DNA from: Pseudomonas abietaniphila | GTDB taxonomy: Bacteria; Pseudomonadota; Gammaproteobacteria; Pseudomonadales; Pseudomonadaceae | Direction: 5' to 3' | Length of the DNA: 64,000 bases | Assembly: GCF_900100795.1 (NCBI RefSeq) | Contig: NZ_FNCO01000022.1 | Location: 32,351-96,350, forward strand | Part shown: positions 43,086 through 52,892 of the stretch, piece by piece | How positions within the stretch are numbered: position 1 is the stretch's first letter | Layout: each line of letters begins with the position of its first letter | Notes under the pieces: generated by a model | Seen by the model: only the letters and a program-made list of their open reading frames with translations | Database searches by the model: none | What the model was told of the DNA's origin: nothing | Position numbers and translations under genes: made by a program

Positions 43086-44126
43086 TCAGACGCTTAACGG
43101 TTGCGTCTTGGCTTTGCGATTATTGAGGCGTTTTCCAAGCTGGATAAAAGGCGCTTCGATGAAGTGGAAACACAGATGAGCGGCACCCAGCGTCAATAGC
43201 GTGGCGAACAGCGCGATGATCAGCGCTGACGCCCCGGTGCGTGCCAGTACGAACTCGGCCAGCATCCCCATCGTCGGGTGCAACAGGTACAGCGAGTAGC
43301 TCACCGCGCCCAACCACACCAGGGCGGGGTGGTCCAGGCGCACGCTACGGGTCAGCAGCAGAAAACTGCTGATCGCCACGGCGTAGGTGAAGCAGTAACG
43401 GCCCCAGGTTTCCCCGGTGCCCATGTCCTGGTGATACGCCATGATCAGCGTCGGTGGCAGCAGCACCACAAAGGCAATCAACAGCATCTTGAGGTTACGT
43501 GTCAGCTCCTGGCTGTGTTCGGCCAGCAACCATTGACGCCACACCGAACCGAAGAACATCAGCGAGAGCGCCAGCGGCAAGGCCACCGGTAGCTTGCGTT
43601 CGGTCAGCGCGCGAACCACACTCATCGCCAACGCCATCAGCAGAAAGGCCAGCGAGCAGCGCGCGCGAAACGTCTGGTCGTACAGCTTGCCGCCCATGAA
43701 CAGCGCCAGGCACAGTCCGTAGAACACCAACTCGATGAACAGCGTCCAGTACAGACCGATCACATCGTCAAACCCCAGTGCCGCTTGCACCATCGTCAGG
43801 TTGGCGATGACCTGTTTGAGCGGCGGCAGCGGTGCGCCGGTCAGGCCCAGCATCACCACGAACAGCAGCAGCGAGACCCAGTACGCCGGATACAACCGCA
43901 TGAAGCGCGAAATCAGAAAGCGCCGCGCACCGTCGGGCACCGGCTTGAGGCTGTAAGGAATGACCACGCCGCTGATCATGAAAAACCACAGCACGCCGAG
44001 CTTGCCGGGGTCGATAAGGGCGTCGAAGACCCAGACATGACCGATGACCGGCAAGAACAGGTGGGTGAACACCACCATCAACGCTGCGACGCCACGCAGC
44101 GCATCGAGATAGGCCAGACGTTTCAT
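43086..44126 (-). CDS. Membrane acyltransferase (acyltransferase family 3)
   Basis: A 346-residue protein with about ten helices, beginning MKRLAYLDALRGVAALMVVFTH. This carries the conserved RG pair and active-site histidine of the family 3 acyltransferases. They add acetyl or similar groups to extracytoplasmic glycans. The start at 44126 has GAGG eight bases upstream. It probably acetylates the repeat unit; the product is unproven. Confidence 0.88.
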   Translation of the reverse strand: MKRLAYLDALRGVAALMVVFTHLFLPVIGHVWVFDALIDPGKLGVLWFFMISGVVIPYSLKPVPDGARRFLISRFMRLYPAYWVSLLLFVVMLGLTGAPLPPLKQVIANLTMVQAALGFDDVIGLYWTLFIELVFYGLCLALFMGGKLYDQTFRARCSLAFLLMALAMSVVRALTERKLPVALPLALSLMFFGSVWRQWLLAEHSQELTRNLKMLLIAFVVLLPPTLIMAYHQDMGTGETWGRYCFTYAVAISSFLLLTRSVRLDHPALVWLGAVSYSLYLLHPTMGMLAEFVLARTGASALIIALFATLLTLGAAHLCFHFIEAPFIQLGKRLNNRKAKTQPLSV

Positions 44127-44135
44127 GGGCATGCC

Positions 44136-45257
44136 TCAAAGCTTGCTGGAGGATTCGCGACGCAGCGCGTCGTTGCCGGTGCTGGCGCGACGATCCCTGG
44201 GCTGATTCAGCAACGCGTCGATGCGTTGCGAGACACGGCGTGCCGATTCGTCCCAGGAAAAGCGCGCCACATTGTTCAGGCCGCGCCGGCGCAATGACTG
44301 GCGCAGCGGCAGATCCGTGAGAATCCGCTCCATGGCCGAGGCCATGTGCGTGACGTCCATCGGGTCGAAATACAGGGCGCTGGCCTGCAACACTTCAGGA
44401 ATCGATGCGGCGTTGGCGGCCAGCACCGGGCACCCACAGGCCTGCGCTTCCAGCGGCGGAATGCCGAACCCTTCGTACAGCGAAGGAAACACAAACGCCG
44501 TGGCGCCCTGGTATTGGGCAATCAGTTCGTCATCGTTCAACCGACCGAGAAAGCGAATGCGCCGGTCGCGGCTGGCCAGGCGTTGCAGGTTGTCATCGGC
44601 GAACACGTCACTGGCGCCACCGACGATGTGCAATTCCAGGTCATCGTGGTCGCGCAGCATCAGGAACGCCTGAATCATCCGGCTGAAGTTTTTGTGCGCG
44701 CTGGGCGAAGACACGGCCAGCAGGTATTCCGGTTCGTTCTTGAGCGGCGGGCCGGGCTGAAAGGCCCCGCTCACGGCGTTGGGCACCACGAAGATCTTCT
44801 TTTCCGGGTAGTTGTAGAACTGCGATATCTCGCCCTTCGAGAAATTGCTGACGGTCAGCAGGGCCTTGATCCGCGACAGCATGATCGGCGTCATGGTCCG
44901 GTACAGCAGGCGAAACATCCGGGTGTAGCTTTCCGGGTGACGCACGTAGGTCACGTCGTGGTGGGTTGCGATCTGATTGCCGTAAAACAGCGGCGCCGTG
45001 CTGCACAACGAAATCAGCAGCGGGCTGCCCTGGCGTTTCAGATACAGCGGCAAGTCCAGCTGTTCCCACAGGTGGCCGCTGTTGCGACCGATGCACTGCA
45101 CGTCCAGTGCCCTGGCGCTGTCATGCATCTTGATGCCATGAGGGGCGACGAAGACCACGTCGTCGCGTTGTTGCTTGAGCGCCAGACAGGTCTGTTCGGC
45201 GAAGCGTTGAACGCCCCGCAACTCCTGAGTGAGAAAGCGTGCATTGATCACAATCAT
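44136..45257 (-). CDS. Family 4 glycosyltransferase
   Basis: A 373-residue GT-B protein. It has FVFPSLYEGFGIPPLEAQACGCPVLAANAASIPEV, the GT4 donor motif, and the acceptor side begins MIVINARFLTQELRGVQRF, resembling mannosyl- and rhamnosyl-transferases such as WbdA/WbpY types. Nine bases separate its stop from the acyltransferase start. Confidence 0.9.
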   Translation of the reverse strand: MIVINARFLTQELRGVQRFAEQTCLALKQQRDDVVFVAPHGIKMHDSARALDVQCIGRNSGHLWEQLDLPLYLKRQGSPLLISLCSTAPLFYGNQIATHHDVTYVRHPESYTRMFRLLYRTMTPIMLSRIKALLTVSNFSKGEISQFYNYPEKKIFVVPNAVSGAFQPGPPLKNEPEYLLAVSSPSAHKNFSRMIQAFLMLRDHDDLELHIVGGASDVFADDNLQRLASRDRRIRFLGRLNDDELIAQYQGATAFVFPSLYEGFGIPPLEAQACGCPVLAANAASIPEVLQASALYFDPMDVTHMASAMERILTDLPLRQSLRRRGLNNVARFSWDESARRVSQRIDALLNQPRDRRASTGNDALRRESSSKL

Positions 45258-45368
45258 GGTGGACGACCTGTTGAAGAGGTAAATGAGTCATACGCGACGC
45301 AAAGGTCCGGGAGCGCCCTGAGTGAAGGGGCGCTCTCAATGCGGACATGAAAAAGATGAAGAGATGAA

Positions 45369-46691
45369 TCAGGGCAAGGCGAACAGGGCAGGGCGGGTGC
45401 CCAGGCTTATTATTTTCGGGAACTCATCGATCGGTATCTGTGCCGAGCAGCGGCCCTCGTTGCAGTTCCAGGGAATGCCACTGTCGACCTGGCCGTTCTG
45501 GGGCTCGCGGGTATCGATGTACTGCACATTGCCGCGTAACACGCTGCTGGCGTCGACCCTGATCGATCTGGGCAAACCGGCCGTCCAGGCGACCATCACC
45601 TGATCCGACCCCCGGGCAAACCGCAACAGATACTGCGAGTCGATCTCGCGACTCTTCTCGGCGTCATACCGGAACTGATGCAGCGTCGGGCTGATGGCTT
45701 TCAGCGTCAGGTAAGCCTGCTTGATGCTCAGGTCCTGGTTGAGCAGACCAAAGTTCTGCTCGGGGTCGCTGTTGTCGGGGCCATCGTTGAGCAGACCGTT
45801 CCACCACATGCCTTTGATGTTCGGCATCGTCTGGGCCAGAAAGAAGCTGCGCGCCAGAAAGGCTGCCTGCGTCTTCTCGTCGCCGCCGCAGCGTCCTGTG
45901 TTGCTGGGCCAGCCCATTTCGGTCAGGTACAGCGGCACGTCCGTTTTGTTTTTGGTCTTCTCCTTGAGGTCTTCGTTGATCCGCCTGAGCCAGGCAATCC
46001 AGTTTTCCGGGGTGTTGCGTTCATCCGAGCGGCAATGCACATAAGGATGCAGCGACAAGCCGTCGACATGATTGAGGATTCCCGACTCGACCAGCCGATC
46101 GGCAAAGCCCAGGTCCATCCCTTGGCTGGTGACCGCACCCGCGAGGATCACCATCGGTCTCTGGTTACTGCGAATGCGCCGGGACGCTTCTTCGATCAGG
46201 ACGCTGTAGTCCTTGGCAAACGCCGGGTCAACGGGGTTCTCCTTGTCCCATTCGTTCCAGATCTCATAGAAGTCCACGCTGTCGGTCAGCTGCTTGGTCA
46301 CGAAGCTGACGTAGTTGCCGTAGGCCTCGCGCACATTGGGTTTTCGCGGTTTGGCGTAGTTGTCATAGAACGGGTTGCCGTAACCGAGCACCAGCAGCGG
46401 CCGTAAATGATGCTCCTGAGCCTTGCTCAAGTACGCCTGCCAGGCCGGTTCAATTCTCATCAAGCCTCGTCGGGGCTCGGCACTGGACCAGTAAGCGTCA
46501 TCACGCACCGAATCCACGCCCGCCGCTTCGAGCAATTGCAAGGCCTTGGCCGACGTTGTGTTTTTGTTCATCAGGTGGGTATCGACCCCGATGATGAAGG
46601 TATCGTCGGCAATGCTTGCGCAGCTGATGAACCACCCCAGCAGCAGAAACGCAGAATGTCGTCGTAACCTCGTCAGGCGCTTGATGGGCAT
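45369..46691 (-). CDS. PslG-like glycoside hydrolase (GH39-type)
   Basis: A 440-residue protein with an N-terminal signal or anchor (HSAFLLLGWFISCASI) and a TIM barrel. FYEIWNEWDKE holds the acid/base glutamate (about E147) and LYLTEMGWPSN the nucleophile (about E258). PslG of the Psl system is a periplasmic endoglycosidase that trims polysaccharide during export. This relative likely acts on the polymer made by this operon, controlling chain length or release. The start at 46691 is an ATG; a TTG four codons upstream is unlikely. Confidence 0.82.
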   Translation of the reverse strand: MPIKRLTRLRRHSAFLLLGWFISCASIADDTFIIGVDTHLMNKNTTSAKALQLLEAAGVDSVRDDAYWSSAEPRRGLMRIEPAWQAYLSKAQEHHLRPLLVLGYGNPFYDNYAKPRKPNVREAYGNYVSFVTKQLTDSVDFYEIWNEWDKENPVDPAFAKDYSVLIEEASRRIRSNQRPMVILAGAVTSQGMDLGFADRLVESGILNHVDGLSLHPYVHCRSDERNTPENWIAWLRRINEDLKEKTKNKTDVPLYLTEMGWPSNTGRCGGDEKTQAAFLARSFFLAQTMPNIKGMWWNGLLNDGPDNSDPEQNFGLLNQDLSIKQAYLTLKAISPTLHQFRYDAEKSREIDSQYLLRFARGSDQVMVAWTAGLPRSIRVDASSVLRGNVQYIDTREPQNGQVDSGIPWNCNEGRCSAQIPIDEFPKIISLGTRPALFALP

Positions 46692-46793
46692 GGCTTGTCT
46701 CAATGAAGAGGCACGGTCCGGAGCGCATGCTCAGGTAGGTCTCGGGCCGTCGGCAAGTGGATCGGCATCGCGCGTAGGCAAGGCCGGGCGTCT

Positions 46794-48044
46794 TCAAACC
46801 GTGTGAGGCAAGGCCGGGTCGCGGTGCGCAATGTTGTCCAGCAATGTCTGGGCGAAGATGCTTTCGTAACTGTCGAGCATCAGCTCCAGATTCAGCAGCG
46901 CGGCGACACTGACACGCGCCTGACTGCTCAAGCGGGCCAGCAGGTCCGGTTGTTGATGCAGTCGAAGCATCGCGTGCCCCAGCGAGTCAGGATCATTCGG
47001 GCTGCAGAGCAAACCGTTGAGCGGGTCCTGGATGATTTCCGGCAACCCGCCCATGCGGCTGGCGATTACGGGTACCGAGTGCGCGCACGCCTCGACTGCG
47101 ACCATACCGAACGGTTCATTCCAGAGGGATGGCACGATGGCGACATCGATCTGGCTGTAAAACGCTTCGGGTTTCTGGTAACCGACGAAACTGATGTTCG
47201 GCGATGTCGCCAGAGCCTTGAAGGCTGCTTCGTCGCTGGCCTGACCGCGGCCGGCAAGCTGCAGAGTGGCGTCAAACGGCAGACGCTGAAACTGTTCGAT
47301 GAGCCAGCGTACGCCTTTCTGCTCGGACAGGGTGCCCATATATCCGAAACGCAAAGGCGCCTTTTTCATCGACGGATCGAGCTGGCGCTGCTTGCTCGGT
47401 GAGTTGCGCACCGCGGCATACGGGCTCGCGTTGTGCACCACATACCCTTTCGCCGCGCTGAAATAACCGCGCTTTTGCAGCTTGTCGAGAATGAACTGGC
47501 TGACCCCGACCACCGCCGAAACCTGTGCGGAGCGGGCGTCATGACCCTTGCGAAACGACTGGCAGCTGCTGCATTGCTGCTGGCAGCACTGACCGCGCTT
47601 GAACATGTTGCTGCTCGGGCACATCAGGTACATGTCGTGCAACACCTGCACGATCGGCAGTTCGGCAGCGGTGATCTCGTCCCACACCGACACTGACCAA
47701 CCGGACAGGTTATGGCACACGACCAGTTGCGGTTGCTCGTCCTTGATCACTTGCTTTACGTACGAGCGCATCGCGCCGTTGTAGCGGTCGCGCAGGTGCC
47801 AGCCCAGGCGCGCCAGGCGTCCCGGCCGCTGTGCGCCGAAGTGCCAGTAGAAATTATGCAAACCGGCGCGGTACACCTTCACACCATTCACGGTGTCGGT
47901 GGCCAGCCCCGCGTCGGGACCGGTCACCAGCACGCTGACCTGGCAGCCGCGTTGTTGCAGGCCTTCGACGGTGCGCTGAAGAATGATCTCCGCGCCGCCG
48001 CCGACGTGAGGTGAATACAGGCTGCTGATGAACAGTATTTTCAT
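46794..48044 (-). CDS. Family 4 glycosyltransferase with cysteine-rich insert
   Basis: A 416-residue GT-B protein beginning MKILFISSLYSPHVGGGAEI, with VPSLWNEPFGMVAVEACAHSVPVIAS as the donor motif. A cysteine cluster (CPSSNMFKRGQCCQQQCSSC) in the N-terminal half is typical of a GT4 subgroup and may bind a metal. Its start overlaps the preceding GT2 stop by four bases, so the two are translationally coupled. Confidence 0.9.
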   Translation of the reverse strand: MKILFISSLYSPHVGGGAEIILQRTVEGLQQRGCQVSVLVTGPDAGLATDTVNGVKVYRAGLHNFYWHFGAQRPGRLARLGWHLRDRYNGAMRSYVKQVIKDEQPQLVVCHNLSGWSVSVWDEITAAELPIVQVLHDMYLMCPSSNMFKRGQCCQQQCSSCQSFRKGHDARSAQVSAVVGVSQFILDKLQKRGYFSAAKGYVVHNASPYAAVRNSPSKQRQLDPSMKKAPLRFGYMGTLSEQKGVRWLIEQFQRLPFDATLQLAGRGQASDEAAFKALATSPNISFVGYQKPEAFYSQIDVAIVPSLWNEPFGMVAVEACAHSVPVIASRMGGLPEIIQDPLNGLLCSPNDPDSLGHAMLRLHQQPDLLARLSSQARVSVAALLNLELMLDSYESIFAQTLLDNIAHRDPALPHTV

Positions 48045-49042
48045 AGTGGATACGACTGATTCAGACCCAGTACGCCGGACTCACCGTCACGGATGGCTTT
48101 TTCGATCAAACCCAGACGCTCTTCAGCGCCGCGCCGCTTGGCGATCAACCGCAACAGCCGGAAGAACACCCAGCGGTTGAGGCTGTACAGCAGCGACGAA
48201 TTGGCCCAGATGTTCTTGTCGAACCAGGCCTGGTTGCGCGCGCCGTAGTAGGCCCGCAAGTCCGAACCGCCCAACAGGAAACTTTCGTAGATGTTGTTGG
48301 TGTGGGCCTTGATGTTCCAGGAGTTCTCCAGGTCATCGAGCACAGCGTCCGGAACCAGGAAAATCCGTCCGCCGCCTGCCGTGATGCGCCAGGTGTATTC
48401 GCTGTCGTCGGCGTAGAGCAGCAGCGCATCCAGCGGCAGGCCGATTCTGCGGTACAGGTTGCGGTGGGCAAGCAAGCCGCCATAGGTCGCGAAGGGCAGC
48501 TGCACCATCGGCAGTTTGCTCTGCGGGCTCTGCGGCGCGCCCCATGGCAGGCGACGCCAGACCTTGTAAGGCAGTTGCGCGATGTGGAAGCCAAAGAAGC
48601 TGGAACGCAATTGAATCGCAAAACGCTTCGGCACACCGGCGGCAATGTCGGCCTGATGCGTGGGACGAAAGCCCAGCACGGCGGCCTTGTCATCGCCGTC
48701 GATGATTTTGCGCTCTTCAAGCACCTTGTGCAGCGTGGCGATCGCGTTGATCGTCGGTGCGTTGTCATCGTCCATCAGCCAGATGTGTTCGGCGCCCGCA
48801 TCCAGTGCGGCCTGAATGCCCACCGAGTAACCACGGGCCGATCCAGTGTTTTCATGCAGGTAGATGACGCTCACCTGGCCCGGCCAGGTGCGACGCAATG
48901 TTTCCAGCGGCGCGGTGGAGGCATTGCTGACGATGATCACACGGTCAATGAGCGGGCTCTCGAGCGATCGGCTGACCAGCGTGTGCAGGTAATTGAAACG
49001 ATCACCATAGGTGAGCGTCACCAGCGTTGTCTTGTGGGTCAT
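48041..49042 (-). CDS. Family 2 glycosyltransferase
   Basis: A 333-residue GT-A protein. The N-terminal strand TTLVTLTYGDRFNYLHTLV, the nucleotide site VSNASTAPLETL and the acidic HIWLMDDDNAPT are visible, with the catalytic-side LYADDSEYTWRITAGGG further on. It resembles rhamnosyl/galactofuranosyl-type enzymes that work on lipid-linked glycans. The start at 49042 is chosen because the upstream extension reads through a REPIN. Confidence 0.88.
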   Translation of the reverse strand: MTHKTTLVTLTYGDRFNYLHTLVSRSLESPLIDRVIIVSNASTAPLETLRRTWPGQVSVIYLHENTGSARGYSVGIQAALDAGAEHIWLMDDDNAPTINAIATLHKVLEERKIIDGDDKAAVLGFRPTHQADIAAGVPKRFAIQLRSSFFGFHIAQLPYKVWRRLPWGAPQSPQSKLPMVQLPFATYGGLLAHRNLYRRIGLPLDALLLYADDSEYTWRITAGGGRIFLVPDAVLDDLENSWNIKAHTNNIYESFLLGGSDLRAYYGARNQAWFDKNIWANSSLLYSLNRWVFFRLLRLIAKRRGAEERLGLIEKAIRDGESGVLGLNQSYPL

Positions 49043-49120
49043 GGTGAGTTCCGGGCGAAAGGGGTTCAAGAGGCTGAAAGCGTCAGCCCCGAGGGAATCT
49101 GGAGTGCTGTTGAGGTAGTT

Positions 49121-49256
49121 CTGTAGGAGCGTGGCTTGTCCCGCGATCTGCCGGGCACCGGCAGTAAATCTTTGCATGCGGTGGATCAGACGAACCGCAT
49201 TTACTGATTTTACGACGGGTTCCCCGCCGATCGCGGGACAAGCCTCGCTCCTACAG
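49121..49256. repeat. REPIN within the exopolysaccharide operon
   Basis: CTGTAGGAGCGTGGCTTGTC faces GGGACAAGCCTCGCTCCTACAG, with one mismatch and a GATCTGCCGGG inner arm. It lies in the 264-bp gap between rfaH (upstream in transcription) and the GT2 gene, the largest gap inside the operon. Confidence 0.85.
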
Positions 49257-49306
49257 GTATCGCGGTGAGACGTCTGGATGCGCTCCAGGTGCCCGCAGGC
49301 ATCAGA

Positions 49307-49831
49307 TCAAGCCCGCGCTTCCATCCGCGACAGGCTGCTGACCGGCAAGGTCACTTTCTGTTCGCGTTGCAGCAGGTTGAGCAGGATCACGGCACGTTCA
49401 TCACCGTCGGCCGCGAGGAAAATCGCCTCGACGTCGTTGAAGCCGTCTGCAGTGATTCGCACGGTGTCGCCGTGCTGAAAGGTCTCTTTGGGTGGCGGCG
49501 CGAGCAGGCGTTCACGGATCTGCTCGATCAGCGCGTCTTTTACCGGCACCGGCAAACCGCCGAAGGTCACGATACGCGCCACGCCCCGGGTGGAGCGGAT
49601 CGGGTACCAGTTATCGTTGGTCTGGTCCATGCGGATGAACAGGTAGCCGGGGAACAACTCCTCCTCGGACGGGGCGCGGGAGCCGCGTTTCTTTTCGCCA
49701 TGCTTGACCGGTCGGTAGCATTCGAAATGCTGACGCTGCAGGTGTTCCTGAGCACGGCCTTCCTGGCGAGGTTTGGTTTGAATCAGGTACCAGCGCGCTG
49801 GGCTGCTCGGGTTACTGTCGGCATGAGACAT
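49307..49831 (-). CDS. rfaH: Transcription antiterminator RfaH
   Basis: A 174-residue NusG paralogue. It has an NGN domain at about residues 12-110 (WYLIQTKPRQEGRAQEHLQ and EEELFPGYLFIRM, the RfaH-type pattern) and a C-terminal KOW domain (FQHGDTVRITADGF). RfaH is recruited to RNA polymerase paused at ops DNA and then suppresses pausing and Rho termination over long operons. This copy is the eighth gene of the operon, and two ops sequences lie in that operon's leader, so it most likely regulates its own operon. Confidence 0.93.
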   Translation of the reverse strand: MSHADSNPSSPARWYLIQTKPRQEGRAQEHLQRQHFECYRPVKHGEKKRGSRAPSEEELFPGYLFIRMDQTNDNWYPIRSTRGVARIVTFGGLPVPVKDALIEQIRERLLAPPPKETFQHGDTVRITADGFNDVEAIFLAADGDERAVILLNLLQREQKVTLPVSSLSRMEARA

Positions 49832-49837
49832 AATTCT

Positions 49838-50638
49838 TCACTCCACTGCAATGCGGTTCGACAGGGTTGAAACAGGCTCAGGGTGTTGCGTCAGTCTGGC
49901 CAGCACGCCGGGTTCGGCAGCGGGCGGGTGCTTGTCCAGTCGGTATTGGGTCAGCATCTGCTGGACCTGCTCGACGCAGTTGAACATCAGCACGTCGATG
50001 ATGGACAGGTTGGCGACGAAAGGTTGCCTGAACTGCCGATACTCCACCGGATTCATCCGGAAAAACCTCACCAGTAAGCGGTTGCGCGCAAAGTGATCGC
50101 GGTCATACACCACCGATCCGCCCTCGGGCGTGATAAACGTCGTCGCCTCGAACGTATGCGCGATACGGATGATGCGCTCCTGTTTGTCGACAGGGCTGCC
50201 AAGAATCAGGTCAGAACTGCGCATGATCGGCGTGACGATGTGTAGATAAGCACACATTTCACGAATTGCATGTTCCGCGTACAGCGAGATGTTCGGTTGC
50301 GGGAAGTGGATCAGGCGTTCGACCAGCGGCATGACCTGAGCGAAATAGGGCGCTTCTTTATAACTCTCGGCAATCAGGCGAATCAGCCGTTCGGCCTCAT
50401 CGCTGAAGTGATCGCACAGTTGCCGTTGATTGATCTGCAACTGAAAGCGGTCTTTCTTCAGCGGGAAGGTGATCAGCCGCGCTTCATCGTTATGCAGAAT
50501 GCGATTGCGGTTGACCCAGCCGGACCGCACATATTGCAGATCGTCTCCCAGGACGAAGACGTCTGCAGCGGCGATGAGCTGAAAGTAACCCAGATAAGGA
50601 AAGAGATAGGGTTGCATCACTGCAATGGTCCTGGCCAT
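49838..50638 (-). CDS. WbqC-family protein
   Basis: A 266-residue protein beginning MARTIAVMQPYLFPYLGYFQLI, with DVFVLGDDLQYVRSGWVNRNRIL, the usual WbqC start. WbqC-like proteins occur in O-antigen and EPS clusters and are often beside amino-sugar genes; they are thought to help modify the sugar, but the reaction is unresolved. GGAG lies ten bases before the ATG at 50638. Confidence 0.85.
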   Translation of the reverse strand: MARTIAVMQPYLFPYLGYFQLIAAADVFVLGDDLQYVRSGWVNRNRILHNDEARLITFPLKKDRFQLQINQRQLCDHFSDEAERLIRLIAESYKEAPYFAQVMPLVERLIHFPQPNISLYAEHAIREMCAYLHIVTPIMRSSDLILGSPVDKQERIIRIAHTFEATTFITPEGGSVVYDRDHFARNRLLVRFFRMNPVEYRQFRQPFVANLSIIDVLMFNCVEQVQQMLTQYRLDKHPPAAEPGVLARLTQHPEPVSTLSNRIAVE

Positions 50639-50675
50639 CAATACGTCTCCTTTACTTCAGTGACTCACAGCGCGG

Positions 50676-52892
50676 TCATTTGCGAACCGTGGTGTAGTCG
50701 TAGCCATAGGCTGCGCAGTCATAGTCGGCGGTCGAGGCCTTGCGCAGGACGCCGTTGAAGATTGCACCCTTGATCAGGATGCCGTTGTGCAGCAGGCGGC
50801 GTTTGCACGCTTCGATTTCCTTGGCGGTGCTCAGCCCGAACCGGGTGACCAGCAGGCACGTACCGGATTGACGGCCCACCAGGGTGGCGTCGGTGACGGC
50901 CAGGATTGGCGGGGTGTCGACGATCACCAGGTCGTACAGCGGTGACAGGTCGGTGATCAACTTGTTGAAGTTGTCATGCATCAACAGCTCCGACGGGTTG
51001 GGCGCCGCGAATCCACAGGAAATGAAGTCCAGGTTGCGCACTTCGGTGTGGTTGATCACTTCCTTGCTCTTCAAACGGGCGGCCAGGGTGTCGGACAGAC
51101 CGTGCTTGGGCGTCAGGTTGAACAGCTTGTGCAGGTAGCCTTTGCGCATGTCGGCGTCGATCAACAGCACGCGTTTGCCGGTCTGGGCAATGATCACCGC
51201 CAGGTTGCTGGAGACGAACGACTTGCCCACGCCCGGCGTCGGGCTGGAAATCATCAACACGTTGTTGCGGGCTTCGAGCATCGCGAAATGCAGGCTGGTG
51301 CGCAGACTGCGCAACGATTCGATCGCCAGCTCCGTTGGCGCGCTGACGCTGAGCAGGCGAGGTTCCTTGCTGCCACCGCGGCTCTGGCTTGCCTTGTCCA
51401 TGCGTTCCTGCTGACGCGAATACGGCAGCGATGCGTAGACCGGCATGCCGAGGTTTTCAATGACGTCCGGGTTGTCCACACCGCGATAGAACGCCTGGCG
51501 GACGAACACGGTGGCCACGGCCAGCAGCAGACCGACGAGGGCGGCGACCAGCACGATGATTTTCTTCATCGGCTTGACCGGCTCTTCGACGTTGGCGTCG
51601 GCGTTGTCGATGATGCGCACGTTCCCGATGCTGCCGGCACGAAGAATGTCTTGCTCCTGGCTCTTGTCCAGCAACAGGGTGTAGGTCTGTGAGGTGACTT
51701 GCATGTCGCGAGTCAGGCGCAGCAGTTCCTGTTGGGTGGCGGGCAGGGTTTCGATTTTCTTCAGCAAGGCTGCTTTCTGGGCTTCCACCTGACTGATCTG
51801 AGTCATCAGGCCGCGATAGGTCGGGTGCTCAGGGGTGTACAGACGCTCGACGTCGACGCGCTTCATCTTCAGGTCAGACAGCGTGCCTTCCAGCTTGACC
51901 ACCTGGTCCAGGACCGATTTGGTCTCCACGCTCAGGTCCACCGACTTGGCGCTGGTCTGGAAGTTGTTCAGGGCGATTTCCGACTGCTCCAGCTGCTTGC
52001 GCACGGCAGGCAGTTGCGAGCGCAGGAATTCCAGACGCTGGGCGGCTTCGGCCGAACTGCGCTCAACGTTCTGACGCACATACAGGCGGCTGACTTCATT
52101 GAGGATGCGTTTGGCCAATACAGGATCGGCGTCCTGAATTGACAGGTAAACGATCCCGGAGTCCTTGCCGGCTTCAATGATTTTCAGACGGTCCTGATAA
52201 TCCAGCGCGGCGGTCAGGGTGCGCTGACGTATCACGGTAAACTCGGTGCCGGGACGGCCATTGAGCGCCGCGACCTGAATTTTCACGCCACTGCCTTCGA
52301 CGGTTTGACCGACCGGGCCGCTGAGCAGCTTGTTGTGGTCTTCGTCATACAGACTGAAGCTGTCAGGCTTGTCCACGACCATGGTCAGCTTGTCGCCCAG
52401 CAGAGCGTCAGGCACTTCCAGCTGGAAGATGTCGATCTTCTCGCCCCCCCACGCGTAGCTGTCCAGACCCAGGAGGGGCGAGGCCAGTTCACCGTCGTGA
52501 TCAGGCTTGAAGTGACGCGCCATGTAGGCGCCAATGCCCGGCACGTATTTGGGCTTCTGGATGATATTGAGCTTCAGATCGTCGACGACCTTGCCCAGCA
52601 CCGCGCGGGATTTGATCAGCTCGATCTCGGTGGTCGCCTGGGACACCGACAGCGGCTTGGCGCTGATTTCGGTGCGGCCCTCGATGCCGATTTTCTTCGG
52701 CTCGATCTGAATCATCGCGTTGGCCTGAAAGATCGGTGTCGCGAGCACGGCGTAGGTCACGCCAATCAGGACGCAGACACCGATGATCGATGCAATCATT
52801 CCCTTGTGATCGAAAAGTGTGCGCAAGATAGTCGCCAAATCGATCCGGGAGTCCTGGACCTCGTCCAGGGAAGTACGGTTCATAGCGGTCAT
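50676..52892 (-). CDS. wzc: Polysaccharide co-polymerase/tyrosine autokinase Wzc
   Basis: A 738-residue protein. An N-terminal Wzz domain has helices near residues 33-53 and 440-465 that frame a large periplasmic coiled-coil region. The C-terminal BY-kinase has the P-loop SSPTPGVGKSFVSSNLA near residue 555, the Walker A' LLIDADMRKG and Walker B VIVDTPPILAVTDA. It ends in a tyrosine-rich tail (YDCAAYGYDYTTVRK). Wzc controls chain length, with cycling phosphorylation undone by Wzb. Its ATG directly follows the wzb stop. Confidence 0.95.
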   Translation of the reverse strand: MTAMNRTSLDEVQDSRIDLATILRTLFDHKGMIASIIGVCVLIGVTYAVLATPIFQANAMIQIEPKKIGIEGRTEISAKPLSVSQATTEIELIKSRAVLGKVVDDLKLNIIQKPKYVPGIGAYMARHFKPDHDGELASPLLGLDSYAWGGEKIDIFQLEVPDALLGDKLTMVVDKPDSFSLYDEDHNKLLSGPVGQTVEGSGVKIQVAALNGRPGTEFTVIRQRTLTAALDYQDRLKIIEAGKDSGIVYLSIQDADPVLAKRILNEVSRLYVRQNVERSSAEAAQRLEFLRSQLPAVRKQLEQSEIALNNFQTSAKSVDLSVETKSVLDQVVKLEGTLSDLKMKRVDVERLYTPEHPTYRGLMTQISQVEAQKAALLKKIETLPATQQELLRLTRDMQVTSQTYTLLLDKSQEQDILRAGSIGNVRIIDNADANVEEPVKPMKKIIVLVAALVGLLLAVATVFVRQAFYRGVDNPDVIENLGMPVYASLPYSRQQERMDKASQSRGGSKEPRLLSVSAPTELAIESLRSLRTSLHFAMLEARNNVLMISSPTPGVGKSFVSSNLAVIIAQTGKRVLLIDADMRKGYLHKLFNLTPKHGLSDTLAARLKSKEVINHTEVRNLDFISCGFAAPNPSELLMHDNFNKLITDLSPLYDLVIVDTPPILAVTDATLVGRQSGTCLLVTRFGLSTAKEIEACKRRLLHNGILIKGAIFNGVLRKASTADYDCAAYGYDYTTVRK

